Shown: positions 45,062-54,320, counted from the stretch's first letter. The stretch is 64,000 bases of DNA from an uncultured Roseibium sp. (GCF_963669205.1 NZ_OY769915.1:4562001-4626000), one strand, 5' to 3'. Notes: generated by a model from the sequence alone, not told the origin. Made by a program: numbers and translations.

Positions 45062-45523
45062 ATGCCGGTCACGCCGAGGATTGTGGTTCAGGCCGGCGAT
45101 TTCAGCGCCCAGGATGAAGCCCTGCGGCTCACGGAAGGGCGCAAGGACGTCGGAGCGCTCGTGACCTTCACGGGGCTTTGCCGTGACGAGGCCGGAACCC
45201 TGAGCGCTCTTGAGCTTGAGCACTATCCCGGCATGGCAGAAGCCGAGTTGACCCGGATTTCAGAGCAGGCTGTTGAACGCTGGCCGCTGACGGGCCTCAC
45301 CGTCATACACCGCTTCGGCAAGATACCGCCAGGTGACAACATCGTCCTCGTGATCGCCGCCTCCTCCCATCGCCGTGCGGCTTTCGAGGCAGCCGATTTC
45401 CTCATGGACTACCTCAAGACGCGTGCGCCTTTCTGGAAAAAGGAACACCTCGTCACCGGCGACACGAGCAGTTGGGTCGAAGCCAGGGATTGTGACGACA
45501 AGGACGCTGCACGCTGGACCTGA
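45062..45523 (+). CDS. moaE: Molybdopterin synthase catalytic subunit
   Basis: A 153-residue enzyme that inserts two sulfurs into precursor Z to form molybdopterin, using MoaD. GALVTFTGLCRDEAG, LELEHYPGMAE, IHRFGKIPPGDNIVLV and SSHRRAAFEAADFLMDYLKTRAPFWKKE are the family blocks; the Lys pair of FWKKE is the active-site lysine region. ATG 45062 is two bases after moaD. Confidence 0.95.
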   Translation: MPVTPRIVVQAGDFSAQDEALRLTEGRKDVGALVTFTGLCRDEAGTLSALELEHYPGMAEAELTRISEQAVERWPLTGLTVIHRFGKIPPGDNIVLVIAASSHRRAAFEAADFLMDYLKTRAPFWKKEHLVTGDTSSWVEARDCDDKDAARWT

Positions 45524-45629
45524 GCGTTCCGACAGCATAGACTGAGCGTCTCTCAGCCAGACAGCCGCGCCGTCTTGATTTTCAGCGGCGGCCTGTCAGC
45601 GGCCAAATCTTTGAACTGGTTCCGTTACA

Positions 45630-46925
45630 GTGAAAACCGACATCGAGCATTCCGATGCTGCCGTTGCCGACTCGTCTGCCGGCACTTCGCGGCCAACCGG
45701 CGAGGTCCTGCGGGAACCCGGTATTCCCTTTGCCGAATTCGTTGCGATCATTGCCATGATCATGGCGCTCAACGCCATGGCGATCGATGTGATGCTGCCG
45801 GCGCTTCCGGCAATCGGCGACGCGCTCGATATCATCGAGGAAAACAATCGCCAGCTGATACTGACCACCTACCTGGCCGGATTTGGCGGCGCCCAGTTGT
45901 TTTTCGGACCGCTGACGGACGCGCTTGGCCGCCGCAAGGTGCTCATTGGCGGGCTTGCCCTTTACAGCCTCGCGAGCATCGGGGCCATTTTTGCAACGGA
46001 CCTTCAAACGCTGCTGATCGCCCGCGTGCTTCAGGGTGTCGGCTGCGCAGGTGCGCGTGTCGCCGCATTGTCGGTCGTCCGTGACTGCTATACCGGACGC
46101 AGCATGGGCAAGGTGATGTCGCTGGTCATGATGGTGTTTATGGCCGTCCCGGTAATTGCACCTTCCGTCGGACAGGTGGTGCTGCTGCTCGCCGGCTGGC
46201 ACTGGATCTTCGCGTTCCTGCTGTTTGCAGGTCTGGCGGTCCTGGTCTGGTCGATGCTGCGCATGCCCGAGACGCTGGCACCTGATCGCCGCCGTCCGGT
46301 CGAGATTTCCGAGATTTCCAATGCCTACGGAACGGCCATCACCACGCGGGTATGCGTCGGATATGCGGTCGCGACCGCCTTCGTTTTTGCCGGGCTGTTC
46401 GCATTTCTTGCCATGTCGCAGCAGATCTTCGTCGACATTTTCGGACTTGGAAACCTTTTTCCCGTCGTGTTCGCATCGATCGCGATCGCGATGGCAATCT
46501 CCTCTTTCACCAATGCGCAGCTGGTGGAAGCGATGGGAATGCGGCGGCTCTCGCACGCGGCCCTGATCGTCTATACGCTGTTCGGTTTCTCGATCTTCGC
46601 CGTTTCGGCACTTGGTCTTGAAAGCTTGGCCTCGTTTTTCATTCTGACGACGATCGTCATGATGTGCTTCGGCTTTGTCGGTGCAAACTTCAACGCGATG
46701 GCCATGGAACCGCTCGGCAACATTGCCGGAACGGCCGCATCCGTGATTGGTTTCATCACCACACTGGGTGGCGCCTTGCTGGGACATGTCATGGGACAGC
46801 TGTTCGACGGAACGACCGAGCCGCTCGGACTGGCCTTTGCCGTCTATGGCCTCGCGGCAATCGCCTGCGTTCTGTTTGCCGAAAAGGGCCGCATGTTCCA
46901 CGCCCTTCATGACGGCAGGCAATGA
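45630..46925 (+). CDS. Multidrug efflux MFS transporter, Bcr/CflA type
   Basis: A 431-residue drug/H+ antiporter starting at GTG 45630. Twelve membrane segments begin near residue 36. DVMLPALPAIGDAL is the typical helix-1 end; FGPLTDALGRRKVLIGG is motif A after helix 2; ARVLQGVGCAGARVAALSVVRDCYTG and VIAPSVGQVVLLLAGWHWIF are the Bcr/CflA motif B and C. Substrate range unknown. Confidence 0.9.
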   Translation: MKTDIEHSDAAVADSSAGTSRPTGEVLREPGIPFAEFVAIIAMIMALNAMAIDVMLPALPAIGDALDIIEENNRQLILTTYLAGFGGAQLFFGPLTDALGRRKVLIGGLALYSLASIGAIFATDLQTLLIARVLQGVGCAGARVAALSVVRDCYTGRSMGKVMSLVMMVFMAVPVIAPSVGQVVLLLAGWHWIFAFLLFAGLAVLVWSMLRMPETLAPDRRRPVEISEISNAYGTAITTRVCVGYAVATAFVFAGLFAFLAMSQQIFVDIFGLGNLFPVVFASIAIAMAISSFTNAQLVEAMGMRRLSHAALIVYTLFGFSIFAVSALGLESLASFFILTTIVMMCFGFVGANFNAMAMEPLGNIAGTAASVIGFITTLGGALLGHVMGQLFDGTTEPLGLAFAVYGLAAIACVLFAEKGRMFHALHDGRQ

Positions 46926-46956
46926 AAAAAGGCGGGCTGAACGGCCCGCCTCCCAA
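46925..46956 (-). terminator. Factor-independent terminator of ilvE
   Basis: Stem GGCGGGC / GCCCGCC around a 6-base loop, followed on the minus strand by a run of six T (AAAAAA at 46925-46930 on the plus strand). It lies 29 bp past the ilvE stop and directly at the end of the convergent efflux gene. Confidence 0.85.
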
Positions 46957-46978
46957 AACCTCTGAACTCAGGCTACGC

Positions 46979-47881
46979 TTAGCCGGCCGCGGCCTGCAAG
47001 GCAGGCGCGTCGGCTCTCACGGCCGCATCGTAGTCCTTCATCAGCGTCTCGATGATTTCGCCGACTTTGAATGTCGTACCCGCAATTTCCGAGACAGGCG
47101 TCACTTCAGCGGCCGTTCCGGTCACGAAACACTGTTCGAACCCCGGAATTTCCTCCGGCATGATCACGCGTTCGATGACTTCGATACCGCGGTCCCGTGC
47201 CAGGCCGATGACGGTACGGCGGGTGATCCCGTCCAGGAAACAGTCCGGGATCGGCGTATGGATCTTACCGTCCTTGACGAAGAACACGTTGGCTCCGGTG
47301 CATTCCGCGACCTGTCCGCGCCAGTCCAGCATGAGCGCATCGGTGTAGCCCTTCGCTTCGGCGGCGTGTTTTGAAACCGTGCAGATCATGTAAAGGCCTG
47401 CGGCCTTCGCCTTGAAAGGCGCCGTTGCCGGATCCGGGCGACGGTACTGGGCCATGTCGAGGCGGATGCCCTTGAGCCGTTCTTCGGGCTTGAAGTAGCT
47501 GGGCCATTCCCAGGCCGCGATGGCAAGGTGGATCGTGTTGTTCTGCGCGGAGATGCCCATCATCTCGCTGCCGCGCCAGGCAACAGGGCGGATATAGGCG
47601 TCCGTCAGCTTCATGCGTGCCAGCGTCTCTTCCTTCGCGGCATTGATCTGGTCGGCTGTCCAGGGGATCTCGAAACCAAGCGTGCGGGCGGATTCCAGAA
47701 GGCGTTCGGTATGTTCTTCGGACTTGAAGATACGCCCGCCATAGGCCCGCTCGCCTTCGAATACGCTGCTGCCGTAGTGCAGCCCGTGACTGAGAATATG
47801 GAGTTTCGCATCCGACCAGGGCACGAATTCTCCATCATACCAGATGTCACCACTGAGCTGATCAAAAGGCGCTCCCGCCAT
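46979..47881 (-). CDS. ilvE: Branched-chain amino acid aminotransferase
   Basis: A 300-residue fold type IV PLP enzyme that transaminates Leu, Ile and Val with 2-oxoglutarate. HYGSSVFEGERAYGG is the substrate-side start, the cofactor Lys is K159 in FKAKAAGLY, and ECTGANVFFVKDG (E193) and DGITRRTVIGLARDRG bind the PLP phosphate. Its length fits the family. It is divergent from the MarR/response-regulator genes, an arrangement common in alphaproteobacteria. Confidence 0.93.
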   Translation of the reverse strand: MAGAPFDQLSGDIWYDGEFVPWSDAKLHILSHGLHYGSSVFEGERAYGGRIFKSEEHTERLLESARTLGFEIPWTADQINAAKEETLARMKLTDAYIRPVAWRGSEMMGISAQNNTIHLAIAAWEWPSYFKPEERLKGIRLDMAQYRRPDPATAPFKAKAAGLYMICTVSKHAAEAKGYTDALMLDWRGQVAECTGANVFFVKDGKIHTPIPDCFLDGITRRTVIGLARDRGIEVIERVIMPEEIPGFEQCFVTGTAAEVTPVSEIAGTTFKVGEIIETLMKDYDAAVRADAPALQAAAG

Positions 47882-48125
47882 GTTTCTTCTCCCGGCCGCT
47901 CAAAGAGCGATTATTGATATCTTTCAACAGACGCGAATAACGCCAAAGACTTGCGCCCGTTTTGCTGCTGTATCTTTTGCACAGCACGCGAACTATCGGT
48001 ATCCTGATGACCGCAGCGGCGTTGAACGGATTCGCTTGTCGGCGGATGCCCAAAAATGCATCTTTAAGACCGATCCTTTCGCGCGCGGCTGCTGACAAGT
48101 AACAATCGACCAGAATTATGTCAAT

Positions 48126-48683
48126 ATGACTGACGTAAATTTCAAAACTGCCGTTTCCCCTGCCCTGCGGGACCAGGATCGTGCCGTGTCCGGAGCGGAC
48201 GGCAATCCGTCTGAAGACTCCTTACCCTACGATCTGATCGAACTTCTGTTCTTTGCCTACAAGGACTTCACGGGTGATCCGGACGACGTTCTGGCGAAAT
48301 TCGAATTTGGCCGTGCGCATCACCGCGTGCTGCATTTCGTGGAACGCAATCCCGGCATCATGGTGACGGATCTTCTGGGCATCCTGCGCATTACGAAGCA
48401 AAGCCTCGGACGGGTTCTCAAACAGCTTGTTGACGCCGGCATCATCGAGCAGCGCGAAGGTTTGAACGATCGCCGCCAGCGTCTGCTTTATACGACAGAG
48501 CGCGGGCACAAGCTTGCGGAGAAACTCGCGCGCCTGCAACAGGAACGCCTTGAACGCGCCCTAATTGGATTGCCTGATGGCAGCGAGGAAATCGTGCGGC
48601 GGTTTCTGCTGCAGATGATCGACCCCGACGCCCATGCAGACATTCTGAAACTCGTCAGAAGCCCCTTTCCTCTCAAGGACTGA
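48126..48683 (+). CDS. MarR family transcriptional regulator (PetP-like)
   Basis: A 185-residue winged-helix regulator. FGRAHHRVLHFVERNPGIMVTDLLGILRITKQSLGRVLKQLVDAGIIEQ is the helix-turn-helix region (recognition helix about 95-110) with the wing in GLNDRRQRLLYTTE. Directly upstream of an OmpR-type response regulator, it matches PetP of the Rhodobacter petP-petR pair by position and family, which is inference from context. Confidence 0.88.
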   Translation: MTDVNFKTAVSPALRDQDRAVSGADGNPSEDSLPYDLIELLFFAYKDFTGDPDDVLAKFEFGRAHHRVLHFVERNPGIMVTDLLGILRITKQSLGRVLKQLVDAGIIEQREGLNDRRQRLLYTTERGHKLAEKLARLQQERLERALIGLPDGSEEIVRRFLLQMIDPDAHADILKLVRSPFPLKD

Positions 48684-48717
48684 AAGCCGCCGATAGCAGA
48701 AGGAACCAGCCGCCGAC

Positions 48718-49416
48718 ATGAAAGTCCAGGTGCCCGAAGACAACGCAAACCACATCCTTCTTGTAGATGACGACAAGCGCATCCGGGATCTGCTTTCCAG
48801 GCTGCTGAAGGAGAACGGCTATCGCGTCTCCACGGCCGCCAATTCCGCTGACGCCAGGAAGTGTCTGTCCGGACTGGAGTTCGATCTGATCATCCTGGAT
48901 GTGATGATGCCGGGAGAAACCGGGCTTGAGCTGGCAACCTACCTGCGCGAAGAGTCGGAAGTGCCGATCCTGATGCTGACGGCAAGGTCCGAGGCAACCG
49001 ACCGCATCGCCGGCCTTGAGGCAGGTGTCGACGACTATCTGCCAAAGCCTTTCGAGCCGCGCGAACTCATGCTCCGGATGGCCGCGATCCTCAGAAGGGG
49101 GAACAGCCAGCCTGTTGTTGTGAGCGAGGAAATCCGGTTTGGTCCGTTTTGCTTCAACAGTTCACGCGGCGAACTCAAGAACGGGGATGCGATCGTGCGG
49201 CTGACGGACCGCGAAAAACAGATCCTTTCGATTTTCGCCGAACAGCCGGGCGCCACGGTGCCGCGCCACAAGATCGTCGGCGGCGAGAGTGGTCTGGGTG
49301 AACGCACCGTCGACGTGCAGATCAACAGGCTGCGGCGCAAGATAGAAACCGATCCGGGCAATCCGATCTATCTGCAGACAGTTCGCGGCATTGGCTACCG
49401 CCTGGCCTGCGATTGA
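48718..49416 (+). CDS. OmpR-family response regulator (PetR-like)
   Basis: A 232-residue two-component regulator. Receiver: acidic pair in ILLVDDDKRIRDLL, phosphoacceptor D61 in LIILDVMMPGE, Thr in LMLTARSEATD, Lys in YLPKPFEPREL. Output: winged helix with VRLTDREKQILSIFAEQPG, GERTVDVQINRLRRKIE and IYLQTVRGIGYRL. In Rhodobacter PetR is linked to the cytochrome bc1 genes; here the neighbours are ilvE and a kinase. The kinase gene follows 10 bp later. Confidence 0.9.
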   Translation: MKVQVPEDNANHILLVDDDKRIRDLLSRLLKENGYRVSTAANSADARKCLSGLEFDLIILDVMMPGETGLELATYLREESEVPILMLTARSEATDRIAGLEAGVDDYLPKPFEPRELMLRMAAILRRGNSQPVVVSEEIRFGPFCFNSSRGELKNGDAIVRLTDREKQILSIFAEQPGATVPRHKIVGGESGLGERTVDVQINRLRRKIETDPGNPIYLQTVRGIGYRLACD

Positions 49417-49426
49417 ACAGGTCCCT

Positions 49427-50821
49427 ATGGCCAATACAGAAATCCTGTTCCGCAAACTTTCCAAATCGGCATTTTTCAGGCCGTTTCTGCGCGGCTACCG
49501 GTCCGTGTCCCGGCTTTTGTACCGGGCCATGCCGAAGGGCCTCTATACGCGGACCTTTCTGATCATTGTCGCGCCGATCGTTATTCTTCAGTCGGTGCTG
49601 GTCTTCGTGTTCATGGAAAGGCACTACCAGCTCGTTTCCAGACGCATGTCGGAAGCGGTCGTCCGTGAGATCGCCGCAATGGTTTATGTTCTGGAAAACT
49701 ATCCGCAGGACCCTGATCACAGGAAGATCGAGCAACTTGCCTCCAGCGCGCTCGGAATGTCGACATCGATCCTGCCGCTCGAACCGTTGCCACCGCCGGT
49801 GCCAAAACCGTTTTTCGACGTCATCGATCAGGAACTCAGTCTCGCAATCAGCCAGAAGATACGGAAGCCTTTCTGGATCGACACCGTTGGCCGTTCGCGG
49901 TTCGTGGAAATCCGCATCCAGCTCAAGGATTCGATCCTGCGGGTCTTCACGCGGCGCAGTCAGACCTTTGCCTCGAACTCGCATATCTTTCTGGTCTGGA
50001 TGTTCACGACATCGCTGGTTCTTCTGATCATTGCGCTACTGTTCCTCAGGAACCAGATCAGACCGATCATCCGGCTCGCCGATGCGTCCGAAGCATTCGG
50101 CAAAGGCCGCCCGGTGGAGAATTTCCGTGCAAGTGGCGCGCGCGAGGTCCGCCGCGCGAGCGTTGCCTTCATCGACATGCGGCGGCGCATCGAGCGGCAG
50201 ATTGAACAGCGCACCACCATGCTGGCCGGTGTCAGCCACGATCTGAGAACCATCCTGACACGTCTGAGGCTGCAGCTTGCCTTCCTGTCTGAAACGCCTG
50301 AAAGCGAAGCGATGCGGAAGGATGTCGACGAGATGAGCCACATGCTTGAGGACTATCTCGCCTTCGCAAGTGGCGATGGGGATGAGGAAGCGCTGACGAC
50401 GGATATCAGTCTCTTGCTGGAGGAACTCGAGGAAGAAGCTGAAATCTCCGGTCTTCTGGTAACCACGCATTTCGACGGGCCGACGGATGCGCAGGTCAAG
50501 CGGCTATCGCTGAAACGGTGCCTGTCGAACCTGGTGACGAACGGTTGCAAATACGGAAATCGGGTCGAAGTGACGGCTTCGATCGAAAGGGATTGGCTGA
50601 CTATCACGGTCGACGACGACGGGCCGGGCATTCCCGAAGAAGACAGGGAACTTGCGTTTCGCGCATTCCACCGCCTCGACCTGGCCAGAAACCAGGATGA
50701 GTCCGGCAGTGGCCTGGGTCTTGCCATCGCCCGGGACGTTGCCCGCTCGCATGGGGGAGATCTTTATCTGGAAGACAGCCCGCTCGGCGGACTGAGAGCG
50801 CGGCTGAGGATTCCGGCCTGA
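49427..50821 (+). CDS. EnvZ-type sensor histidine kinase
   Basis: A 464-residue sensor kinase. Two membrane helices (about 50-68 and 192-212) enclose a periplasmic domain of about 120 residues, followed by a HAMP linker. The H box is VSHDLRTILTRL with H271; the N box is NLVTNGCKYG; G1 is VDDDGPGIPEEDRELAFRAF and G2 is GSGLGLAIAR. ATG 49427 is chosen because it starts just before the basic N-terminus. The adjacent response regulator is its likely partner. Confidence 0.9.
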   Translation: MANTEILFRKLSKSAFFRPFLRGYRSVSRLLYRAMPKGLYTRTFLIIVAPIVILQSVLVFVFMERHYQLVSRRMSEAVVREIAAMVYVLENYPQDPDHRKIEQLASSALGMSTSILPLEPLPPPVPKPFFDVIDQELSLAISQKIRKPFWIDTVGRSRFVEIRIQLKDSILRVFTRRSQTFASNSHIFLVWMFTTSLVLLIIALLFLRNQIRPIIRLADASEAFGKGRPVENFRASGAREVRRASVAFIDMRRRIERQIEQRTTMLAGVSHDLRTILTRLRLQLAFLSETPESEAMRKDVDEMSHMLEDYLAFASGDGDEEALTTDISLLLEELEEEAEISGLLVTTHFDGPTDAQVKRLSLKRCLSNLVTNGCKYGNRVEVTASIERDWLTITVDDDGPGIPEEDRELAFRAFHRLDLARNQDESGSGLGLAIARDVARSHGGDLYLEDSPLGGLRARLRIPA

Positions 50822-50839
50822 GGCCGCGCTGCGGTACTG

Positions 50840-51181
50840 TCAGTAAAGCCGTCCGCCGATCGGCACGTCCTTGTCAGGTGCAAGCAGGACAACCTCGCCA
50901 TCCGCATCCGGAACCCCGAGCGTCAGGACTTCCGACATGACCGGTCCGATCTGGCGGGGCGGAAAATTGACGACCGCCATGACCAGCTTTCCGGCGAGCG
51001 TTTCGGGCGTGTAGTGTTTCGTGATCTGGGCCGACGTCTTCTTGATGCCGATGTCCGGGCCGAAGTCGATCCGCATCTTGTAGGCGGGCTTGCGGGCCTC
51101 GGGAAATTCTTCCGCTTCGACGACCCGGCCGACCCGGACATCCACTTTCAGAAAATCGTCGAAACTGATTTCATTGCTCAT
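50840..51181 (-). CDS. csaA: tRNA-binding protein / chaperone CsaA
   Basis: A 113-residue protein with the EMAP-II-like OB fold of CsaA. ISFDDFLKVDVRVGRVVEAEEFPEARKPAYKMRIDFG, TKHYTPETLAGKLVMAVVNFPPRQIGPVMSEVLTLG (given here as two blocks) and DKDVPIGGRLY are the family signature. CsaA binds tRNA and has chaperone activity in Bacillus. It converges with the kinase gene. Confidence 0.92.
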   Translation of the reverse strand: MSNEISFDDFLKVDVRVGRVVEAEEFPEARKPAYKMRIDFGPDIGIKKTSAQITKHYTPETLAGKLVMAVVNFPPRQIGPVMSEVLTLGVPDADGEVVLLAPDKDVPIGGRLY

Positions 51182-51247
51182 GGTCTACCCCTTGCTTTCA
51201 GGGGCGACCATGACGGTTGGCAGCGGGGGCTGCAAGCACAAATCGCG

Positions 51248-51949
51248 TCAGGCGCCGGCCGGTTCCTCGCCAGAGTAATCCGGCGCGTGTTCGCTGTCGT
51301 CCTGCCCATGTCTGCGCCGCCCACGCCGCCCGGCAGATGCCTTCCTGAGGAACGATCGCACGCCCTTGGCAAGGCCCTCGATCCCGTTCAGACGTTTCAT
51401 GAAGGCGGAGCCGCTGTCCAGTTCCTTGTCCAGCCGCGCCATGGTCCGGGGCATGCCTTCATCATCTTCGCCGAGCCAGACCCTGACGACACGCGCGAAC
51501 GCGACCGACAGCCCTTGAGCGACGATGCCGGCTTTCAGGCCGGACACGTCGATCCCGGCCGCAATCAGCATCCATTTCTGGGAACGGACTTCCAGGCGGT
51601 TGAACTCCAGCGCCAGCGCCGGATCCTTGCGCGCCGCCCTGTGAAGGGCTCTCACGGCCTCCTTGTGCCCGTCCAGTGCATCGATACGCGACATGAGCAC
51701 GTCGAACAGCCGGTCCCGCGGCGGCTGGTCATGCATATCCTCATCACGCTCGTCCAGCACCCTCTTGTCGACACTCTCGGCAAAGGCTGCAACGAGATCC
51801 AGTTTCGATCCGTACGCACCCCTCATGTCGGACAGTTTGATCTTCGCCTTTTCCGCGACCAGCGGCAGGGAGACGTCCTCATACGGATGATCTGAGAGCA
51901 GATCCAGAAACGTCTGCAGGATCTTTTGCTTCGTCTTGGCGGTTGTCAT
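51248..51949 (-). CDS. TetR family transcriptional regulator
   Basis: A 233-residue regulator. ATG 51949 is preceded by AAGGGAG and begins MTTAKTKQKILQTFLDLLS, a normal TetR helix 1; VSLPLVAEKAKIKLSDMRGAYGSKLDLVAAF is the helix-turn-helix with helix 4. The C-terminal tail (about 205-233) is basic then acidic (GRRGRRRHGQDDSEH). A MITE-like element begins 19 bp upstream of its start, so its native promoter has been displaced or replaced. Confidence 0.85.
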   Translation of the reverse strand: MTTAKTKQKILQTFLDLLSDHPYEDVSLPLVAEKAKIKLSDMRGAYGSKLDLVAAFAESVDKRVLDERDEDMHDQPPRDRLFDVLMSRIDALDGHKEAVRALHRAARKDPALALEFNRLEVRSQKWMLIAAGIDVSGLKAGIVAQGLSVAFARVVRVWLGEDDEGMPRTMARLDKELDSGSAFMKRLNGIEGLAKGVRSFLRKASAGRRGRRRHGQDDSEHAPDYSGEEPAGA

Positions 51950-52390
51950 GGAGCAGTCTCCCTTGGCTCTAGGGTATGGACCCATAAATGAAGCCGATTT
52001 GGCGGCAGAAATGGCAAAATCTCGCGAGGAAGCGTGCGCAGAGCGGGCTTTATGCCCGGTCAAGCGCGGTGACGCTGCGAGGTAAAGCCATTTTGCCGTC
52101 CTTCGGATTTGGCCGTTTTGGCCATCTGCCGCGTCGCGAAAGGCTTGAAAATGAACCACATTTCCTGCGCTTTCGCTTCTCGCAGTTGATCAAAACGATC
52201 CAAACCAAATTGACTTCATTTATGAGTCCGTACCCTAGGGTTAGAACCCTTGATTGGGAAGATAGGAGATCGAGGGTGCGCCGAAAAGGGTGGCGCACTG
52301 CCGCAGTTCACGAATTTGCGCGCAAATCGTCTGCAAATCGGGCGCAGCCGTCTCCGGCTCACCCCCAGGGGCGATGCAGGAAAACCGGCC
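51950..52390. other. Region between tetR and proC, mostly occupied by a MITE-like element
   Basis: No gene is convincing here. 51969-52238 is the inverted-repeat element described separately. 52239-52380 has no recognisable feature, and 52381-52397 is the hairpin at the end of proC. Confidence 0.6.
51969..52238. mobile_element. MITE-like element with 25-34 bp terminal inverted repeats
   Basis: The left end (51969-51993) and the inverted right end (52214-52238) match at 23 of 25 bases (CTAGGGTAYGGACYCATAAA and on), and similarity continues inward to ATTTGG, 30 of 34 in all. The whole is 270 bp with no coding capacity. If the repeat starts at GGGTA, both ends are flanked by TA, the target duplication of IS630/Tc1-type elements. 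No transposase for it is in the window. Confidence 0.75.
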
Positions 52391-52397
52391 TCAGCCG
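52381..52397 (-). terminator. Short terminator overlapping the proC stop codon
   Basis: On the minus strand CCGGC, loop TGAG, GCCGG, then TTTT. The TGA stop codon of proC lies in the loop, so termination would begin within the last codons. The stem is short (5 bp). Confidence 0.6.
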
Positions 52398-53209
52398 GCC
52401 AGTTCCCGGGCCCGTTTCACCGCGGCTGCAACGGCCTCGCTCAGAACCGGCTGAAGCCCCTCTTCATGCATGAGGACATCGAGCGCCGCCGCCGTCGTTC
52501 CGTTCGGACTTGTCACGTTCTGCCGCAGGACCGAGGGTTGTTCGCCTGACTGATGCAGCAACTCGCCCGCGCCGCTGACGGTCGCAATCGCCAGTTCATG
52601 TGCAATGTCCTCCGGCAGTCCGGCATCCTGACCTGCCTTGCTGAGCGCTTCCGCCAGATAGAAGACATAGGCCGGGCCCGACCCGCTGACGCCGGTCACG
52701 AGATCAATCTGGTCTTCCGCGTCGAGCCAGACGACTTTCCCGACGGCCGACAGCAGCTGCGCGACGGCGTCTTTCTGACCTTCGCTGACCAGTCCGGTCG
52801 GATAGACCGCCGTGATGCCGCGTTTGACCATCGCCGGCGTATTCGGCATGCACCGGCAAACCGGCACCGCGCCGAAAACGGACAGGAATTTCGAAACGGG
52901 CGTGCCGGCCGCGACCGACATGATCAGCGTGTCGGGGGAAACAGCCGGTTTGATGCCCGGCAGAACGGTGTCCATCATCTGGGGTTTGACCGCGACGAGA
53001 ACGATGCCAGCCTGAAGATCATCCGGGACCGCCGCCACGTGCCGGATACCGTGCCGTGTCAGCAGAGCATCCATCTCGTCCGACAGGCCTGGATCGCAAA
53101 CGACGATGGCAGACGGATCAATGCCTTCCGCCATCCAACCGGACAGCATCGCCCCGCCCATCTTGCCGGCGCCGACAAGAAGAAAGGGCCGCTCCTTTGA
53201 AAAACTCAT
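52391..53209 (-). CDS. proC: Pyrroline-5-carboxylate reductase
   Basis: A 272-residue enzyme for the last step of proline synthesis, reducing 1-pyrroline-5-carboxylate with NAD(P)H. FLLVGAGKMGGAMLSGWM is the Rossmann motif (about 9-26), CRCMPNTPAMVKRG and TGVSGSGPAYVFYLAEAL are the family signatures, and HQSGEQPSVLRQNVTSPNGTT the C-terminal substrate-binding region. AGGAG precedes ATG 53209, which overlaps the upstream YbjN gene by 4 bp. Confidence 0.95.
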   Translation of the reverse strand: MSFSKERPFLLVGAGKMGGAMLSGWMAEGIDPSAIVVCDPGLSDEMDALLTRHGIRHVAAVPDDLQAGIVLVAVKPQMMDTVLPGIKPAVSPDTLIMSVAAGTPVSKFLSVFGAVPVCRCMPNTPAMVKRGITAVYPTGLVSEGQKDAVAQLLSAVGKVVWLDAEDQIDLVTGVSGSGPAYVFYLAEALSKAGQDAGLPEDIAHELAIATVSGAGELLHQSGEQPSVLRQNVTSPNGTTAAALDVLMHEEGLQPVLSEAVAAAVKRARELAG

Positions 53210-53706
53210 GCTTCTCCTGCGGTCTCGAACAAGGCTGAGTTCATTGCCTCCGTGGCGGAGTGTCCGGCCCACACAACAAACTGGAATGCCTGATAGAAGC
53301 GCTCGCAATTTTCCAGCGCGTTGGTCAGCATTCCCTCGATCTGAGCAGACGACGCCTCAGCGCCACCGCTCAGGAGCAGCGATTGCCTGAACATGATCAC
53401 GTTTTCTTTGTGCCAGAGGTCGAAATGACCCATCCAGAGTTGTTCATTGACGAGCGCCAGAAGACGCAGGACTTCCGTCTTGCGCGGTTCGGTCACCTTG
53501 AGGTCGAACGCACACGCCAGATGCAGGGCTTCCACCTCTTCCATCCAGGAAAAGGAGACATGGTAGTCGCACCAGCTGCCTCCCAGGGAGATTGTGATTT
53601 CGTCATCGTCCGAGCGCTCGAACGCCCAGTCGTTCAGCGCGGCAACGGTTTCGATGGTGTCAACGGGATTGCCAGGTCGCTCGAATTCGATCTCGATGAG
53701 GCTCAT
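53206..53706 (-). CDS. YbjN domain-containing protein
   Basis: A 166-residue protein of the YbjN family (type III chaperone-like fold). WAFERSDDDEITISLGGSWCDYHVSFSWMEEVEALHLACAF shows the beta-sheet half of the fold; LVNEQLWMGHFDLW and MLTNALENCERFYQAFQFVVWAG the helical half. ATG 53706 (MSLIEIEFER). Its gene overlaps the start of proC (ATGA), an order frequent in rhizobia. Function unknown. Confidence 0.88.
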   Translation of the reverse strand: MSLIEIEFERPGNPVDTIETVAALNDWAFERSDDDEITISLGGSWCDYHVSFSWMEEVEALHLACAFDLKVTEPRKTEVLRLLALVNEQLWMGHFDLWHKENVIMFRQSLLLSGGAEASSAQIEGMLTNALENCERFYQAFQFVVWAGHSATEAMNSALFETAGEA

Positions 53707-54053
53707 GATGCCTACTCCCCTTCCGAGCCGGAGGCCGGGAACCCGATCAGGATAACCGGGCGGGCCGCCGGGAAATGTCCCATGCCGGAGGAGCAAAACG
53801 CGTCCTATTGTGGCCCGTTACGATCGAACCGGTTCCGTCTTGCTCCGACGAATCCCTGTTACTTCGAGTATAGGATCAGGAATGATTTAATGGATACACA
53901 CCAAATCGGACGAAAAAGCTGAAACTTGTGGAAGAATTTGGAGAAATTCTGATCAAACTGCCCAAAATCACCGCATTCCCGCCAACTTTTTTGGCCGCAT
54001 TTCTGTCATCAACAATCAACAGAAACCGCTCAATTCGGCGTCAACAATCCCGC
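53707..54053. other. Gene-free region upstream of the ybjN-proC operon
   Basis: It should hold the ybjN-proC promoter and the 3' end region of ubiK. It is A+T-rich between about 53880 and 54010. I see no RNA gene, repeat or clear promoter. Confidence 0.4.
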
Positions 54054-54320
54054 TCAGGCGTCTCCACTTCCCGTTGCGTCGCCACCTTCCAGTTTGGCAA
54101 GCCGTGATTCGAGCTCTTCAATCCGGTCGAGTGCACGCACCGCCATGTCCTTGACGGCTTCATGCTCTTCGCGGGAAACCATGTCCATGTCGGACAGGAA
54201 ACGCTCGGCCTGCGCCCGAAAGGCCGTCTCCACCTCGCGCCGTGCGCCTTGTGCGACGCCGGCGGCATCCGTCATCAGTTTGGCAAAATCATCGAGAAGA
54301 CGGTTCGGACCCTGGGTCAT
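54054..54320 (-). CDS. Accessory factor UbiK family protein
   Basis: An 88-residue helical protein of the UbiK/BMFP family, which in E. coli helps ubiquinone synthesis and forms coiled-coil trimers. It begins MTQGPNRLLDDFAKLMTDAAG with AAGGAGG upstream of ATG 54320; the C-terminal EEHEAVKDMAVRALDRIEELESRLAKLEG is the coiled coil. It is divergent from lgt. Confidence 0.85.
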   Translation of the reverse strand: MTQGPNRLLDDFAKLMTDAAGVAQGARREVETAFRAQAERFLSDMDMVSREEHEAVKDMAVRALDRIEELESRLAKLEGGDATGSGDA

